Positions 1 to 8,473 of a stretch of 64,000 nucleotides of DNA are shown here, in pieces. Source of the DNA: Streptomyces griseoviridis (GTDB taxonomy: Bacteria > Actinomycetota > Actinomycetes > Streptomycetales > Streptomycetaceae); NCBI RefSeq assembly GCF_005222485.1, contig NZ_CP029078.1, forward strand, positions 434,001 to 498,000, given 5' to 3'. The notes under the pieces were generated by a model that saw nothing but the letters and a program-made list of their open reading frames with translations, was not told the DNA's origin and did not search any database. Both the position numbers and the translations under genes were made by a program. Positions within the stretch are counted from its first letter, which is position 1. Each line of letters starts with the position of its first letter.

Positions 1-473
1 GAGGCGCCGTCGAAAATGATGTGATGCAGCGTCAGGAGAAGTACGTGGCGCCCATCGCCCAGGGCGAGCAGCCGGCCCCGGGCGAGAGGTCCCTTCGCGA
101 GGTCGAACGGCCGCTCGGCCTCGTCCCGTTGACGCTCGGCGACGCCCCCGTCGGCGGTGCCGGAGGGTCCGAGGTCCTCGAAGCCGAGGCCGAACCCGGC
201 GCCCGGCGGGTCGATGTGCTGACGGACTCCGCCGGCCTCGGCGACCAGCCGGGTCCGCAGGGTCTCGTGCCGGTCGGCCAGCACGTCGAACGCCCTCACC
301 AGGGCGTTCACATCGAGTGGGCCGGTGAGGGTGAAGGCGAGGGTCTCGTTGTACGCGGCGCCCGCGCCCGGCAGTTGGGCCAGGAACCAGAGGCGCTGCT
401 GCGCGAAGGAGGCGGCCCTGACCCGGGTGGCCTGACCTGCGGGGGCGGGGTGGGGGGTGCTCTGCACCGGCAC
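1..473 (-). CDS. Non-ribosomal peptide synthetase, N-terminal condensation domain (partial)
   Basis: The minus strand, read from a GTG at 473, encodes the first part of an NRPS condensation domain and runs off the left edge. Seen in order: the C1-type motif SFAQQRLWFLAQL about 20 residues in, the C2-type motif RHETLRTRL, and the C3 active-site motif HHIIFDG just before position 1, whose second His is the catalytic residue in this family. A purine-rich AGGAAGG lies just upstream of the GTG. The protein therefore starts directly with a condensation domain and should condense an upstream peptidyl group with its own amino acid; substrate and module count lie outside the window. It sits downstream of the sugar-acid operon on the same strand but is separated by a terminator and about 470 bases, so it is probably independent. 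Confidence 0.8.
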   Translation of the reverse strand, partial: MPVQSTPHPAPAGQATRVRAASFAQQRLWFLAQLPGAGAAYNETLAFTLTGPLDVNALVRAFDVLADRHETLRTRLVAEAGGVRQHIDPPGAGFGLGFEDLGPSGTADGGVAERQRDEAERPFDLAKGPLARGRLLALGDGRHVLLLTLHHIIFDGA

Positions 474-895
474 GGCCTGGCCTTCCTGTCGGGGGGATCC
501 TGGGGCGCGACAGAGGCGTGGCGCGCGGCGGCACCACGGGACTCCGGTCGGCGGCGAATTGCCGGGACGCCGATACGGCGGAACGTCCAGAGCGCCGGAA
601 CGCCACAACGTCAGAACGCCGCGACAGCGAGTGGGGGAAATGGACCGGGAAATACGCGGAATTTAGCTGTTGTTCCTGATGCGTGAGTTATGTGGAGTTT
701 CTTGAGGGGCTCCTTGACACAGCTGTGATCATCAGCCACAGGCTGAGGACATGTCAACACTTGACTTTGCCGTGCGACTTCACGTAGACGGCCGTCCGTC
801 GAAATCCCCGCTCAACGGCCCGACAGGTAAAGAGAGATCCATGTCCGGCGGCCGGAACGAAATGAATGTTTGGAACTCCGTGCGGGCATTCAAAA
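474..895. other. Intergenic region upstream of the NRPS gene
   Basis: No gene is supported here. On the minus strand there is a candidate promoter for the NRPS: TTGACA (757-752), 18 bases, then GATGAT (733-728), which would leave a leader of roughly 250 bases. Around 721-745 the words CAGCTGTG and CACAGGCTG form an imperfect inverted repeat next to that -10. Base composition is lower in GC than the flanking genes between about 640 and 880. Confidence 0.4.
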
Positions 896-930
896 GGGTC
901 CGCGGTCGCCTCGGCGGCGGCCACGGACCC
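896..930 (-). terminator. Intrinsic terminator of the sugar-acid operon
   Basis: A GGGTCCG...CGGACCC hairpin with a 15-base arm (13 of 15 positions pair) ends just after the apnO stop; on the minus strand it is followed by TTTT. It should close the operon that starts at 7051. Confidence 0.75.
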
Positions 931-944
931 TCGATCGGATCGGA

Positions 945-1820
945 TCAGCGCTTGATCTCCTTGATCTTGAGCATGCGCGTGATGACCTTGTCCAGCTCGT
1001 CGTCCTCGAAGACCTTCTTCCAGTCGTCGCGGACGATCGACTCACGGCCGTAGTCCATGGCGATCAGACAGGCGTCGGAGAACGGGTTGGAGCCCTTGAG
1101 GGTGTTGGCGAGGGCGACCTGGGTGTGGCCGAGGAGCATGGCGCGGGCCGCCTTCTCCGGGACGCCGACGGTGTGCACGGTCTCGTGCAGCGCCTCCGTC
1201 AGCAGGGCGCCGACCATGCAGGCGATGGTCTCGACGAGGGTCGGCTCCAGGACGGCGAGCTGCTTGACGGTGACCCAGTGGACGTCGACGACGGGCGCGT
1301 ACATGACGCGGATGACGGCGTCGGCCAGCCGCTGCTTGGCGTCGTCGCCGCCCTCGTACGCGGCCACCACCTCCTGGGGCGCGGCGATGCCGCCGAAGGT
1401 GTCCTGCCACTCCTCCTGGGTGGTGCGCTCCAGGAACACCGACGGGTGGCAGGGGTGGGCGCACGCGTAGTGGACGTCGTCGCGGGCGAACAGCAGTCCG
1501 GCGTAGGCGGCGGCCGGGTCGAGGGTGAGGACGACGGCGCCCGGCTTCATCAGCGGGACGAGTTCCTCGGAGACCGCGCCGAGGACGATGTCCGGGACGG
1601 CGAGGATGACCACGTCGGCCTCGGCGGCGGCGGCCGCGGACTCGGTCAGCTCACGGCCGAGGCCCCGGATCAGCTCCTGGCCCTTCGGCGATGCCTCGCT
1701 GAACAGCACCCGGAAGTCGCTGTCGACGAGGTTGTTGGAGACACGCTGGCCCATCTTGCCTGCGGCCCCGATGACGGCGACGGTCGTGACGTCGACCTGG
1801 GTCTGGATCTCGGTGGCCAT
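945..1820 (-). CDS. apnO: Probable D-apionate oxidoisomerase (ApnO-like dehydrogenase)
   Basis: A 291-residue NAD-binding oxidoreductase of the phosphogluconate-dehydrogenase-like C-terminal family to which ApnO belongs. The N-terminal Rossmann motif GAAGKMG is at about residues 18-24, followed by the CAHPCHPSVF segment and a helical C-terminal domain. ApnO oxidises and isomerises D-apionate to 3-oxo-isoapionate. The assignment rests mainly on context: the next genes encode the decarboxylase and the full erythrulose-phosphate branch expected after this step. Start ATG at 1820 abuts the stop of oiaC. Last gene of the operon, closed by the hairpin at 896-930. Another sugar-acid dehydrogenase of this family cannot be excluded. 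Confidence 0.7.
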   Translation of the reverse strand: MATEIQTQVDVTTVAVIGAAGKMGQRVSNNLVDSDFRVLFSEASPKGQELIRGLGRELTESAAAAAEADVVILAVPDIVLGAVSEELVPLMKPGAVVLTLDPAAAYAGLLFARDDVHYACAHPCHPSVFLERTTQEEWQDTFGGIAAPQEVVAAYEGGDDAKQRLADAVIRVMYAPVVDVHWVTVKQLAVLEPTLVETIACMVGALLTEALHETVHTVGVPEKAARAMLLGHTQVALANTLKGSNPFSDACLIAMDYGRESIVRDDWKKVFEDDELDKVITRMLKIKEIKR

Positions 1821-2627
1821 TCACTCGCTCCTCAGAAGGGTGTCGATGCTGTGCTGCGTCCACTGGTGTTCGAGCCGGGCGGTGGTGTCGAAGCCGTCGT
1901 CCTGCCATGGGAGCCAGTGCTCCACGATCTGGTTGATGTCGCGGCCGGGCCGCGCCTCGCGGACCGCGGCGACCATGCCGGCGTGGTCGAGGAGGCCCTC
2001 GCCGAGCGGGCAGCCGGCGTAGGTGAAGCCGACCCAGCCGTCGCGGCGGGTGAAGGAGAAGTCCTTGACGTGGATGTTGACCACGTGGGGCGCGGTCGCG
2101 GCCACCACGTCCACCGGGCGTTCCAGGCGGGCGACGCTGTTGCCGGGGTCCAGGACCACGCCGAGGTGCTCGCTGTCGACGCCGCGCACGACAGCCAGCA
2201 GGTCGTCGGTCGACACCTGCTCGTACGTCTCGAGACCGAGCGTCACACCGGCGTCGGCGAAGGCGGGCACCGTCTCCTTCAGGAGCGCGGTCGCCTCGTC
2301 GGCGGTGGGCCGGTGGTCGGCGGTGTTGAGCATGGAGCGGACCAGGGTGACGCCCAGCGCGCCCGCGATGTCCAGGTATCCGCGCAGGTGGTCGGGGCGG
2401 ACGCCCCGGGTGCCCAGCTCCAGGCGCAGGCCCAGGTCGTGCGCGGTGGCGCGGACGTCGGCCAGCCGGGCCGCGTCGTAGGACTCGATGGGCGGGTAGT
2501 CGCAGATCTGGAAGACCCGGCCGCCGAGTTCGGCGGTGTCGCGCAGCATGTCGGTCAGGGACAGCGGGCGCGGGGCGCGCGCGGAGATCCGCCAGAAGTA
2601 GGCGTAGGTGCTGATGCCGTGGGCCAT
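1821..2627 (-). CDS. oiaC: Probable 3-oxo-isoapionate decarboxylase (OiaC-like, AP-endonuclease-2 TIM barrel)
   Basis: A 268-residue protein of the sugar-phosphate isomerase/epimerase TIM-barrel family. The expected metal-ligand strands are present: LGLETYE, VVLDPGNS, VNIHVKDF and IVEHWLPW supply Glu, Asp, His and Glu. In the apionate pathway the OiaC member of this family decarboxylates 3-oxo-isoapionate to L-erythrulose. Its ATG (2627-2625) overlaps the stop of the upstream TIM-like gene (TGATG), and its own stop touches apnO, so the genes are translationally coupled. Plain sugar isomerase activity is the main alternative; the neighbours favour OiaC. Confidence 0.68.
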   Translation of the reverse strand: MAHGISTYAYFWRISARAPRPLSLTDMLRDTAELGGRVFQICDYPPIESYDAARLADVRATAHDLGLRLELGTRGVRPDHLRGYLDIAGALGVTLVRSMLNTADHRPTADEATALLKETVPAFADAGVTLGLETYEQVSTDDLLAVVRGVDSEHLGVVLDPGNSVARLERPVDVVAATAPHVVNIHVKDFSFTRRDGWVGFTYAGCPLGEGLLDHAGMVAAVREARPGRDINQIVEHWLPWQDDGFDTTARLEHQWTQHSIDTLLRSE

Positions 2628-3403
2628 CACGCCACCGCCGCGGGGGTGCGGATCTCGTCGAGGATCGCCTCGACGTTGGCCGGGTCGTGGGCGAAGCGGC
2701 CGAGGAAGAGTCCGTCGGCGCGGCCCGCGAGCCGGGTCAGCAGACCGGGCCCCGCGCTGCCGCCGTAGATGACGGCGGAGTCGGGGTGCCGCTCGGACCG
2801 GGCGTCGAGCCAGCCGCGCAGCGCGTCGCAGACGGCGGTGATGTGGTCGGCCGAGGCGGGCTCGGGGGCGCCGATGGCCCACTGCGGCTCGTAGGCGAGG
2901 ACGACGGTGCCCGTCAGGCCCTGGAGCAGCCGGGCCGCCTCGTCGACGGTGCGGCGCGCGGCCTGCTCGGGGGTGCCCCGGTCGCGTTCGCCGACGCAGA
3001 GCACGGGGGTGAGCCCGTTGCGCAGGGCGGCGGCGGTCTTGGCGGCCACGACGGTGTCGCCCTCGCCGTACAGCCGGCGGCGTTCGGCGTGGCCGACCTC
3101 GGCGTAGTGGCAGCCGATCTCCCGCAGGAGCGGGCCGCCGACCTCGCCGGTGTAGGGGCCGGTGTCCTCGGTGGCGAGGTCCTGGGCGCCGACTTGGACG
3201 CCGAACGGTGTGAGGATGCCGGCCGCCGGGACGAGCGCGGGGAAGGCGGGCAGCGCGAACAGGCGGGCGGCGCCCGAGGTGACGGCCGGGTGCGTGCGGG
3301 CCAGTTCGGCGATCCGGCGGGCCCAGTTGAGGGTCTGGTGGTGGCCGAAGTACATCTTGAGGCTCACCCCCAGCAGGACCGGGCGGGGTGCGGGTACCGG
3401 CAT
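2627..3403 (-). CDS. lerI: L-erythrulose-1-phosphate isomerase-like (triosephosphate isomerase family)
   Basis: A 258-residue TIM homologue. Catalytic residues of the family are recognisable: Lys in SLKMYFGHH near residue 18, His in EVGHAERRR, Glu in AYEPQWAIG, and the phosphate-binding YGGSAGPG near the C-terminus. The standard glycolytic motif AYEPVWAIGTG is altered, as in the erythrulose-1-phosphate isomerase (LerI/EryH) branch. Expected reaction: L-erythrulose 1-phosphate to D-erythrulose 4-phosphate. ATG at 3403 overlaps the derI stop. Lying between an RpiB-like and a TIM-barrel decarboxylase gene makes a housekeeping TpiA role unlikely. Confidence 0.72.
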   Translation of the reverse strand: MPVPAPRPVLLGVSLKMYFGHHQTLNWARRIAELARTHPAVTSGAARLFALPAFPALVPAAGILTPFGVQVGAQDLATEDTGPYTGEVGGPLLREIGCHYAEVGHAERRRLYGEGDTVVAAKTAAALRNGLTPVLCVGERDRGTPEQAARRTVDEAARLLQGLTGTVVLAYEPQWAIGAPEPASADHITAVCDALRGWLDARSERHPDSAVIYGGSAGPGLLTRLAGRADGLFLGRFAHDPANVEAILDEIRTPAAVA

Positions 3404-3936
3404 CAGGCCGCCGCCTCGCCGGCCCCGGCGGTGGCGTTCCCTGTGCCCGTCGGGTCTGTCGTGTCCGCCGCGTCCGTCGCGTTTTCGTAGACGCTCATCA
3501 GCCGCACCTTCTCGGCGGAGGCCGAGGTCTCGTCGAAGCGGTAGGTGAGCCATTCGGCGGCGAGCCTGCGGGCGAGTTCCAGGCCTACGACGCGCTGGCC
3601 GAAAGTCAGGACCTGCGCGTTGTTGGAGAGGATCGCCCGCTCGACGGAGAAGGAGTCGTGGGCGGTGACGGCGCGGACGCCCTTGACCTTGTTGGCGGCG
3701 ATGGCCACCCCGAGTCCGGTGCCGCAGACCAGCAGGGCGCGGTCGGCCTCGCCACGGGCGACCATCTCGGCGGCGGCGATGGCGACCGTCGGGTAGGCGG
3801 TGTGCCCGTCGGCGTCGACGCCGACGTCGGTGACCTCGGCGACGAGGGCGCTGCCCTGGAGGTCGCGCTTGAGGGCTTCCTTGTACTGGTGGCCGGCGTC
3901 GTCGGACCCGACGACGATGCGGAGCTTGTCGGTCAT
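3403..3936 (-). CDS. derI: D-erythrulose-4-phosphate isomerase-like (RpiB/LacAB family)
   Basis: A 177-residue RpiB-type isomerase, slightly longer than the usual 150 because of a Thr/Gly/Ala-rich tail. Motifs: [15 protein letters not shown] at residues 8-22 (RpiB has SDHAG), then [19 protein letters not shown] with the catalytic Cys. The RpiB segment HNDANV reads SNNAQV, so the sugar-phosphate His is missing, which fits a substrate other than ribose 5-phosphate. Expected reaction: D-erythrulose 4-phosphate to D-erythrose 4-phosphate, entering the pentose-phosphate pathway. Start ATG at 3936 overlaps the kinase gene end by 4 bases. Confidence 0.72.
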   Translation of the reverse strand: MTDKLRIVVGSDDAGHQYKEALKRDLQGSALVAEVTDVGVDADGHTAYPTVAIAAAEMVARGEADRALLVCGTGLGVAIAANKVKGVRAVTAHDSFSVERAILSNNAQVLTFGQRVVGLELARRLAAEWLTYRFDETSASAEKVRLMSVYENATDAADTTDPTGTGNATAGAGEAAA

Positions 3937-5678
3937 ATCGCTTCCCCAATGTGGTCGTTCAGCACGCCGTGGACGGCGCGGGTGATGAGGGAGAGGGAGT
4001 GGGCGCCCGCGTCGGGGGTGCCGAGGGACTTCTCGGCGTGCGGGCGGGCGCGGCCCTTGCGGGGCAGCAGGTCGGCGGTGGCCGCCGCGGCGGCCTCGGC
4101 GGCGCCCGCGGCCCGGTCCCAGGCGGCGGCGAGCGGCACGCCTTCGGCGGTGGCCGCGGCGAGGGTGTCGGCGAACGGGACGAGGACGTCGACCATCGTC
4201 TTGTCGCCGACCTCGGCGCCGCCGAGCCTGCGGACCGCCGCGGACGCCTGCCGGACGCCGTCGGCGACCCGGGCGGCGGTGGGTGCGTCCTCGTCGCCGA
4301 GGGTGGTGCCGACCGCGCGCAGCATGCTGCCCCACAGGGCGCCTGAGGTGCCGCCCGCCTTGTCGGCCCAGGCGTCGGCGGCCCGCACCAGGACGGTCCC
4401 GGCACCGGCGCCGAGGGCGTGCGTGTCGACGGCGGCGCGGCGGGCGGCGGTGGAGCCGCGCTGCATGCCGATGCCGTGGTCGCCGTCCCCGGCGACGGCG
4501 TCGATCCGGCCGAGTTCGCCGACGTGCGCGTCGACCGTCGCGGCCAGGGCGTCCAGGACGTCGAGGACGACGGCGGCGGCCCGCCGGGAGGCGTCGGAGC
4601 CCTCGGGCGCCGCCAGGTCGTCGGTCTCCTCGGCGATCACGGGTTCCGCGCGGACGGGCTCGGGGGTGCCGAGGGCGCCCTTGCGGAAGGCGGGGGTGTC
4701 GGCCGGAGCGCGCCACAGCGCCTCCAGGTCGTCGTCGAGCCAGGTCAGGGTGAGGGAGATGCCCGCCATGTCGAAGCTGGTGACGAGTTCGCCGACCTCC
4801 GGGTCGACGATCTCCACACCGGCGTCGGTGAGGAGTTCGGCGACCGTGCGGTAGACGACGAACAGCTCCTCGTACTTGACCGAGCCGAGTCCGTTGAGGA
4901 TCACCGCGGCGCGCTGCCGGTCAGGGCCCTCGACGTCGTCGGGGAGTTCCGCGAGCAGCGAGGTGACCAGCAGCCGGGCCGCCTCGTCTGCGGTGGGCAG
5001 GGGCTCCTCGCCGATGCCGGGCTCGCCGTGGATGCCGAGGCCGACGGCCATCCGCGCCTGCGCAACGGTGAACAGCGGATGGTCGGCGCCCGGCAGGGTG
5101 CAGCCGGAGAAGGCGATGCCGAAGGAGCGGGTGCGGGCGTTGGCGCGCTCCGCGACCGCCAGGACGTCGTCCAGCGGCAGGCCACGCTCGGCCGCGGCAG
5201 CGGCCGCCTTGAAGACGGGCAGGTCGCCGGCTATCCCGCGCCTCTTGGCGGTCTCCTCGGGGCCCGCGCTGGAGATGTCGTCGGTGACGGCGAAGGTGCG
5301 GGCCTCGACGCCCTCGCCGGTGAGGCGTTCGGCGGCCTGCCCGAAGTGCAGGACGTCACCGGCGTAGTTGCCGTACATCAACAGCACGCCGGCCCCGCCG
5401 TGGGCTGCGCGGGCGACCGAGCGGATCTGCTGGGCGGAGGGCGAGGCGAAGACGTTGCCGACAGCCGCGCCGTGCGCGAGGCCGCGCCCCACCAGGCCAG
5501 AGAAGGCCGGGTAGTGGCCCGAGCCGCCGCCGATCACCACGGCGACCTGGCCGGCCGGGGTGGCGCCGGCGCGCACCACGCCTCCGGTGACCGGGCGGAC
5601 CCAGCGCCGGTGGGCGGCGACGAAGCCGTCGAGGGCCTCGTCGGCGAAGGCGGTGGGGTCGTTGAACAGGCGGGTCAT
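3933..5678 (-). CDS. lerK: DhaK-DhaL fusion kinase, probable L-erythrulose 1-kinase
   Basis: A 581-residue single-chain ATP-dependent dihydroxyacetone-kinase-type enzyme. The DhaK half (1-330) has GGGSGHYP at 50-57 and the covalent substrate-binding His217 in [12 protein letters not shown]; the DhaL half (from about 370) has the Mg-binding DGDHG and GGTSGALWG. In actinobacterial tetritol and apionate pathways such fusions phosphorylate L- or D-erythrulose rather than dihydroxyacetone, and this one is flanked by the two isomerases that use the product. ATG at 5678 overlaps the transporter stop (ATGA). Dihydroxyacetone kinase activity remains possible. Confidence 0.72.
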   Translation of the reverse strand: MTRLFNDPTAFADEALDGFVAAHRRWVRPVTGGVVRAGATPAGQVAVVIGGGSGHYPAFSGLVGRGLAHGAAVGNVFASPSAQQIRSVARAAHGGAGVLLMYGNYAGDVLHFGQAAERLTGEGVEARTFAVTDDISSAGPEETAKRRGIAGDLPVFKAAAAAAERGLPLDDVLAVAERANARTRSFGIAFSGCTLPGADHPLFTVAQARMAVGLGIHGEPGIGEEPLPTADEAARLLVTSLLAELPDDVEGPDRQRAAVILNGLGSVKYEELFVVYRTVAELLTDAGVEIVDPEVGELVTSFDMAGISLTLTWLDDDLEALWRAPADTPAFRKGALGTPEPVRAEPVIAEETDDLAAPEGSDASRRAAAVVLDVLDALAATVDAHVGELGRIDAVAGDGDHGIGMQRGSTAARRAAVDTHALGAGAGTVLVRAADAWADKAGGTSGALWGSMLRAVGTTLGDEDAPTAARVADGVRQASAAVRRLGGAEVGDKTMVDVLVPFADTLAAATAEGVPLAAAWDRAAGAAEAAAAATADLLPRKGRARPHAEKSLGTPDAGAHSLSLITRAVHGVLNDHIGEAI

Positions 5679-7051
5679 CGAAGGGCCTCCATGGGCTCCT
5701 GGTCGGTTCCGGAGGCCGGGTCGGCGGTGCGGTTGCGGGCGGAGAGCCAGATCATCAGGACGGCCGACATGAGCATGAAGAAGCCGACCAGGTAGAGCGG
5801 TACGTAGTAGGCGCCCGTCCAGTCCTTGAGCCAGCCGGTGATGTAGCCGGCCGCGAACCCGGCGATGTTGCCCGCGGTGTTGATGAGGGCGATGCCGGCC
5901 GCGGCGGCGGCACCGGTCAGGAACCGGGAGGGCACCGACCAGAAGACCGGCAGGGCGGCGAAGATCGAACAGGCGGTGACGGTGATGACGGCGATCGTGG
6001 CGGCCGGCGAGCCCATGGAGAGGGCCAGCGGGATGCTGACGCCGCCGACCACGGCGGGGCCCGCCACGTGCCAGGTCCGGGTGCCGTGCCGGGTGGCGTG
6101 CCGGGTCCAGAAGAAGAGGACGACGGCCGCGGGCAGGTACGGGATGGCGGTGATCCAGGCCTTGTCCATCACGCTGAACGTGGTGTCGTACTGGTCCTGG
6201 AAGCCGTTGATGATCGTCGGCAGGAAGAACGCCAGCGCGTAGAGGCCGTAGACGAAGCCGAAGTAGACGAGAGCGAGGACCCAGACCCGGCCGCTGCCGA
6301 ACGCGGTCCTCAGGTCGCCCTTGGCGTGCTGGTCGCGGGTGTCGTCGTGGCCGACCTTGCGGGCGTTCTCGGTGGCCAGCGCGTCCGTCAGCCAGTCGCG
6401 CTCGTCGGGGGTGAGCCACTTGGCGTCGGCGGGCTTGTCGATCAGGTAGAACCAGGCGATGACGCCGAGCAGGATCGCGGGGATCGACACGAAGAGGAAC
6501 ATCAGCCGCCACCCCTCGAGGCCGAACAGCCCGTGGTGGCCGATCAGCCAGCCGGCCAGCGGGGCGCCGAGGACCGTGGTGAGGGGCTGGGCCAGATAGA
6601 ACAGGCCGAGGATCTTGGTGCGGTGGCGGGAGGGCACCCACTGGCTCAGGAAGAGGATGGCGCCGGGGAAGAACCCGGCCTCGGCGACGCCGAGCAGGAA
6701 GCGCAGGGTGTACAGCTGGCCGCTGCTGTCCACCCAGGTGAACAGGAGCGAGACGATGCCCCAGGTCACCATGATCCGGGCCAGCCAGCGGCGGGCTCCG
6801 AACCGGTGCAGGGCCATGTTGCTGGGAACCTCGAGCACGATGTAGCCGAGGAAGAAGATCCCGGACGCGAAGCCGAACTGCGCCGCGGTGAGGGCGAGAT
6901 CCGCGCCCATTCCGTTCGGCTCGGCGAACGAGACCGCCGTTCGGTCCAGGTAGTTCACGAAGAACATCAGTGCCACGAACGGAACGAGGCGGACTGAGAC
7001 CTTCTTGATGGCAGTTCTCTCGACTGCCGCGACAGGCGCGTCGGCACCCAT
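5675..7051 (-). CDS. MFS permease of the anion:cation symporter family, probable sugar-acid importer
   Basis: A 458-residue protein with 12 predicted membrane spans. The first loop carries the ACS-family signature NYLDRTAVSFA and the phrase GYIVLEVPSNMALHRFGARRW, typical of hexuronate, galactonate and phthalate carriers. First gene of the operon and divergent from the GntR regulator, so probably the uptake system for the pathway substrate (D-apionate is the simplest choice, since no apiose dehydrogenase or lactonase is present). Substrate is inferred from context only. The start codon at 7051 lies 108 bases from the 17-base operator. Confidence 0.75.
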   Translation of the reverse strand: MGADAPVAAVERTAIKKVSVRLVPFVALMFFVNYLDRTAVSFAEPNGMGADLALTAAQFGFASGIFFLGYIVLEVPSNMALHRFGARRWLARIMVTWGIVSLLFTWVDSSGQLYTLRFLLGVAEAGFFPGAILFLSQWVPSRHRTKILGLFYLAQPLTTVLGAPLAGWLIGHHGLFGLEGWRLMFLFVSIPAILLGVIAWFYLIDKPADAKWLTPDERDWLTDALATENARKVGHDDTRDQHAKGDLRTAFGSGRVWVLALVYFGFVYGLYALAFFLPTIINGFQDQYDTTFSVMDKAWITAIPYLPAAVVLFFWTRHATRHGTRTWHVAGPAVVGGVSIPLALSMGSPAATIAVITVTACSIFAALPVFWSVPSRFLTGAAAAAGIALINTAGNIAGFAAGYITGWLKDWTGAYYVPLYLVGFFMLMSAVLMIWLSARNRTADPASGTDQEPMEALR

Positions 7052-7158
7052 GGGCGACTCCTCGGCTCGCCCGGACAGCTCCGTCCGGGTTGGGTCACAC
7101 CGTCGGCTCGCCGCGGGGCGCGGCCGACCGGATCTCTTTCACGCTATGCCTCCACCTC

Positions 7159-7175
7159 AAATTGGTCACCAATTT
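7159..7175. promoter_or_regulatory. Operator: 17-base perfect palindrome upstream of the MFS gene
   Basis: AAATTGGTCACCAATTT is a perfect palindrome with 8-base arms around a central C. Its TGGT/ACCA core is typical of FadR/FCD-type GntR regulators. It overlaps a plausible minus-strand -35 (TTGGTG) and so would repress the operon. Confidence 0.75.
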
Positions 7176-7217
7176 ACCAGTGTGGCGACGATCATAGATC
7201 GAGACACGTCCCGACTC

Positions 7218-7223
7218 TTGACA
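7218..7223 (+). promoter_or_regulatory. Candidate -35 (TTGACA) for the GntR gene
   Basis: TTGACA at 7218-7223 lies about 65 bases before the regulator start. No strong -10 is seen at 17 bases (TGTTGA), so this is tentative. Confidence 0.3.
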
Positions 7224-7281
7224 AATCGGACCCCTGGGACTGTTGAACTGCCTGGTCAGTCGGTCGCAGAGGGCATCTGGT

Positions 7282-7304
7282 TGACTGGTGACCGTGACCA
7301 GTCA
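7282..7304. promoter_or_regulatory. Second operator, overlapping the GntR gene start
   Basis: TGACTGGT, 7 bases, ACCAGTCA: 8-base perfect arms with the same TGGT/ACCA core as the site at 7159. It covers the start codon of the regulator gene and suggests autoregulation. Confidence 0.65.
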
Positions 7305-8049
7305 GCCCGATCAGCACTCCGACGGAACCGCCCCCGACCTCGCGCGGCTCCTGCGTCCCGTGGTGCGCGAGTCCAACGTCAGCGAGGTCGCGAAGCGGCT
7401 GCTCGACCATCTGTCGGCCGGCGACATCCGCCCCGGCACCCGGCTGCCGGCCGAGCGGCAGCTCGCCGAGGCGCTCGGCGTGGCGCGCTCCAGCGTGCGC
7501 GGCGCACTGTCGGCCCTCGACGTCCTCGGCATCATCGAGATCCGCCCCGGCTCCGGCTCCTACGTGCGCGAGGGCACCTCCGAGTTCCTGCCCCGGGCGA
7601 TCAACTGGGGGCTGATGCTCGGCCAGCGCCGCACCCAGGACCTGGTCGAGGTGCGGACCTACATGGAGGGCGTGTCGGCGCGACTGGCCGCCGAGCGCGC
7701 CACCGACACGGATGTGACCCTCCTCGAAGGGCATCTGCGGCACATGCGGGAAGCGGGCGGCGACGTGAGCGCGTTCATCGACGCGGACATCGCCTTCCAC
7801 CTGGAGTGCGCCCGGATCGCCCGCAACTCCGTGCTCAGCGACATCCTGCACAGCATCCGCGCGCTGCTCCAGGTGTGGATGGAGCGGGTCAGCGACATCG
7901 AGGGGACCGTGAGCGGCACCCTCTGCGAGCACGACGCGGTGCTGCGGGCGATCCGCGAGCGCGACCCGGAGGCGGCGGACCGGGCCATGGCGGAACACAT
8001 GCGGATGGCGAGCGCCCGCCTGCGCGCCTCGGTGGACGCCGGCACGTAG
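7288..8049 (+). CDS. GntR-family regulator with FCD ligand-binding domain
   Basis: A 253-residue protein: winged helix-turn-helix at about 30-95 (EVAKRLLDHLSAGDIRPGTRLPAERQLAEALGVARSSVR region) and an all-helical FCD domain from about 110, with the metal-site motif DADIAFHLE and later conserved His residues. FCD regulators bind organic acids, so the sugar acid or a pathway product is the likely effector. Divergent from the operon, with operators at 7159 and 7282. The GTG at 7288 and another at 7294 are both possible starts; neither has a strong ribosome binding site. Confidence 0.85.
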   Translation: MTVTSQPDQHSDGTAPDLARLLRPVVRESNVSEVAKRLLDHLSAGDIRPGTRLPAERQLAEALGVARSSVRGALSALDVLGIIEIRPGSGSYVREGTSEFLPRAINWGLMLGQRRTQDLVEVRTYMEGVSARLAAERATDTDVTLLEGHLRHMREAGGDVSAFIDADIAFHLECARIARNSVLSDILHSIRALLQVWMERVSDIEGTVSGTLCEHDAVLRAIRERDPEAADRAMAEHMRMASARLRASVDAGT

Positions 8050-8074
8050 CCCCTCCGCCCCTCCCTCCGCACCT

Positions 8075-8130
8075 GCCCGCTCCGGGCGTTCCGGCCTGAC
8101 GTGACGTCATGCCGGTTGCCCGGAGCGGGC
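8075..8130 (+). terminator. Long two-tier hairpin terminator after the GntR gene
   Basis: GCCCGCTCCGGGC (8075-8087) and its exact complement GCCCGGAGCGGGC (8118-8130) form a 13-base stem followed by TTT. The loop contains an inner CCGGC/GCCGG stem and the word TGACGTGACGTCA. Confidence 0.75.
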
Positions 8131-8133
8131 TTT

Positions 8134-8473
8134 GCCGTCTCCGGCCGCCTCACCGCGAACGGGCCCCGCCCCGCCCGGCGAACGCAACTCCCCTCCCCCG
8201 CGTCCACGCCCAGGCCCGGCACCGGCGTCGGCGGCGAGGTCTCGATTCGAAGAATGGGCGATCACATCGGGAGATAACGTGAAGCACATATGTTTAACTT
8301 GCGCTCAACTCAGCCAAGTGGCCTGAACCCACCCTTTGTTCCCCTGTCGTGACCACACTCGGGACCCTCGTGCGCCCCGGCACACTTTCGGGCCGGACCA
8401 GGCCCGCCGCTCGCTCACCCCACCCAGGTGTCCCTGCTCCGTCTGCCGTCCCCGCTCCAGAAGGGCCCCGTCC
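8134..8473. other. Intergenic region before the MHYT gene
   Basis: No gene is seen. The stretch 8235-8330 is relatively AT-rich and probably holds the MHYT promoter; no element could be assigned with confidence. AGAAGGG at about 8459-8465 serves as the ribosome binding site. Confidence 0.35.

Noticed and set aside
870..2768. A 632-codon plus-strand open frame opposite the apnO/oiaC genes
   Set aside because: Shadow of GC-rich coding DNA: composition is Asp/Gly/Val/Leu filler with no domain, while the minus strand gives recognisable enzymes in coupled order.
8235..8330. AT-rich stretch considered as a tRNA or small RNA gene
   Set aside because: No cloverleaf, T-loop consensus or terminator could be found.
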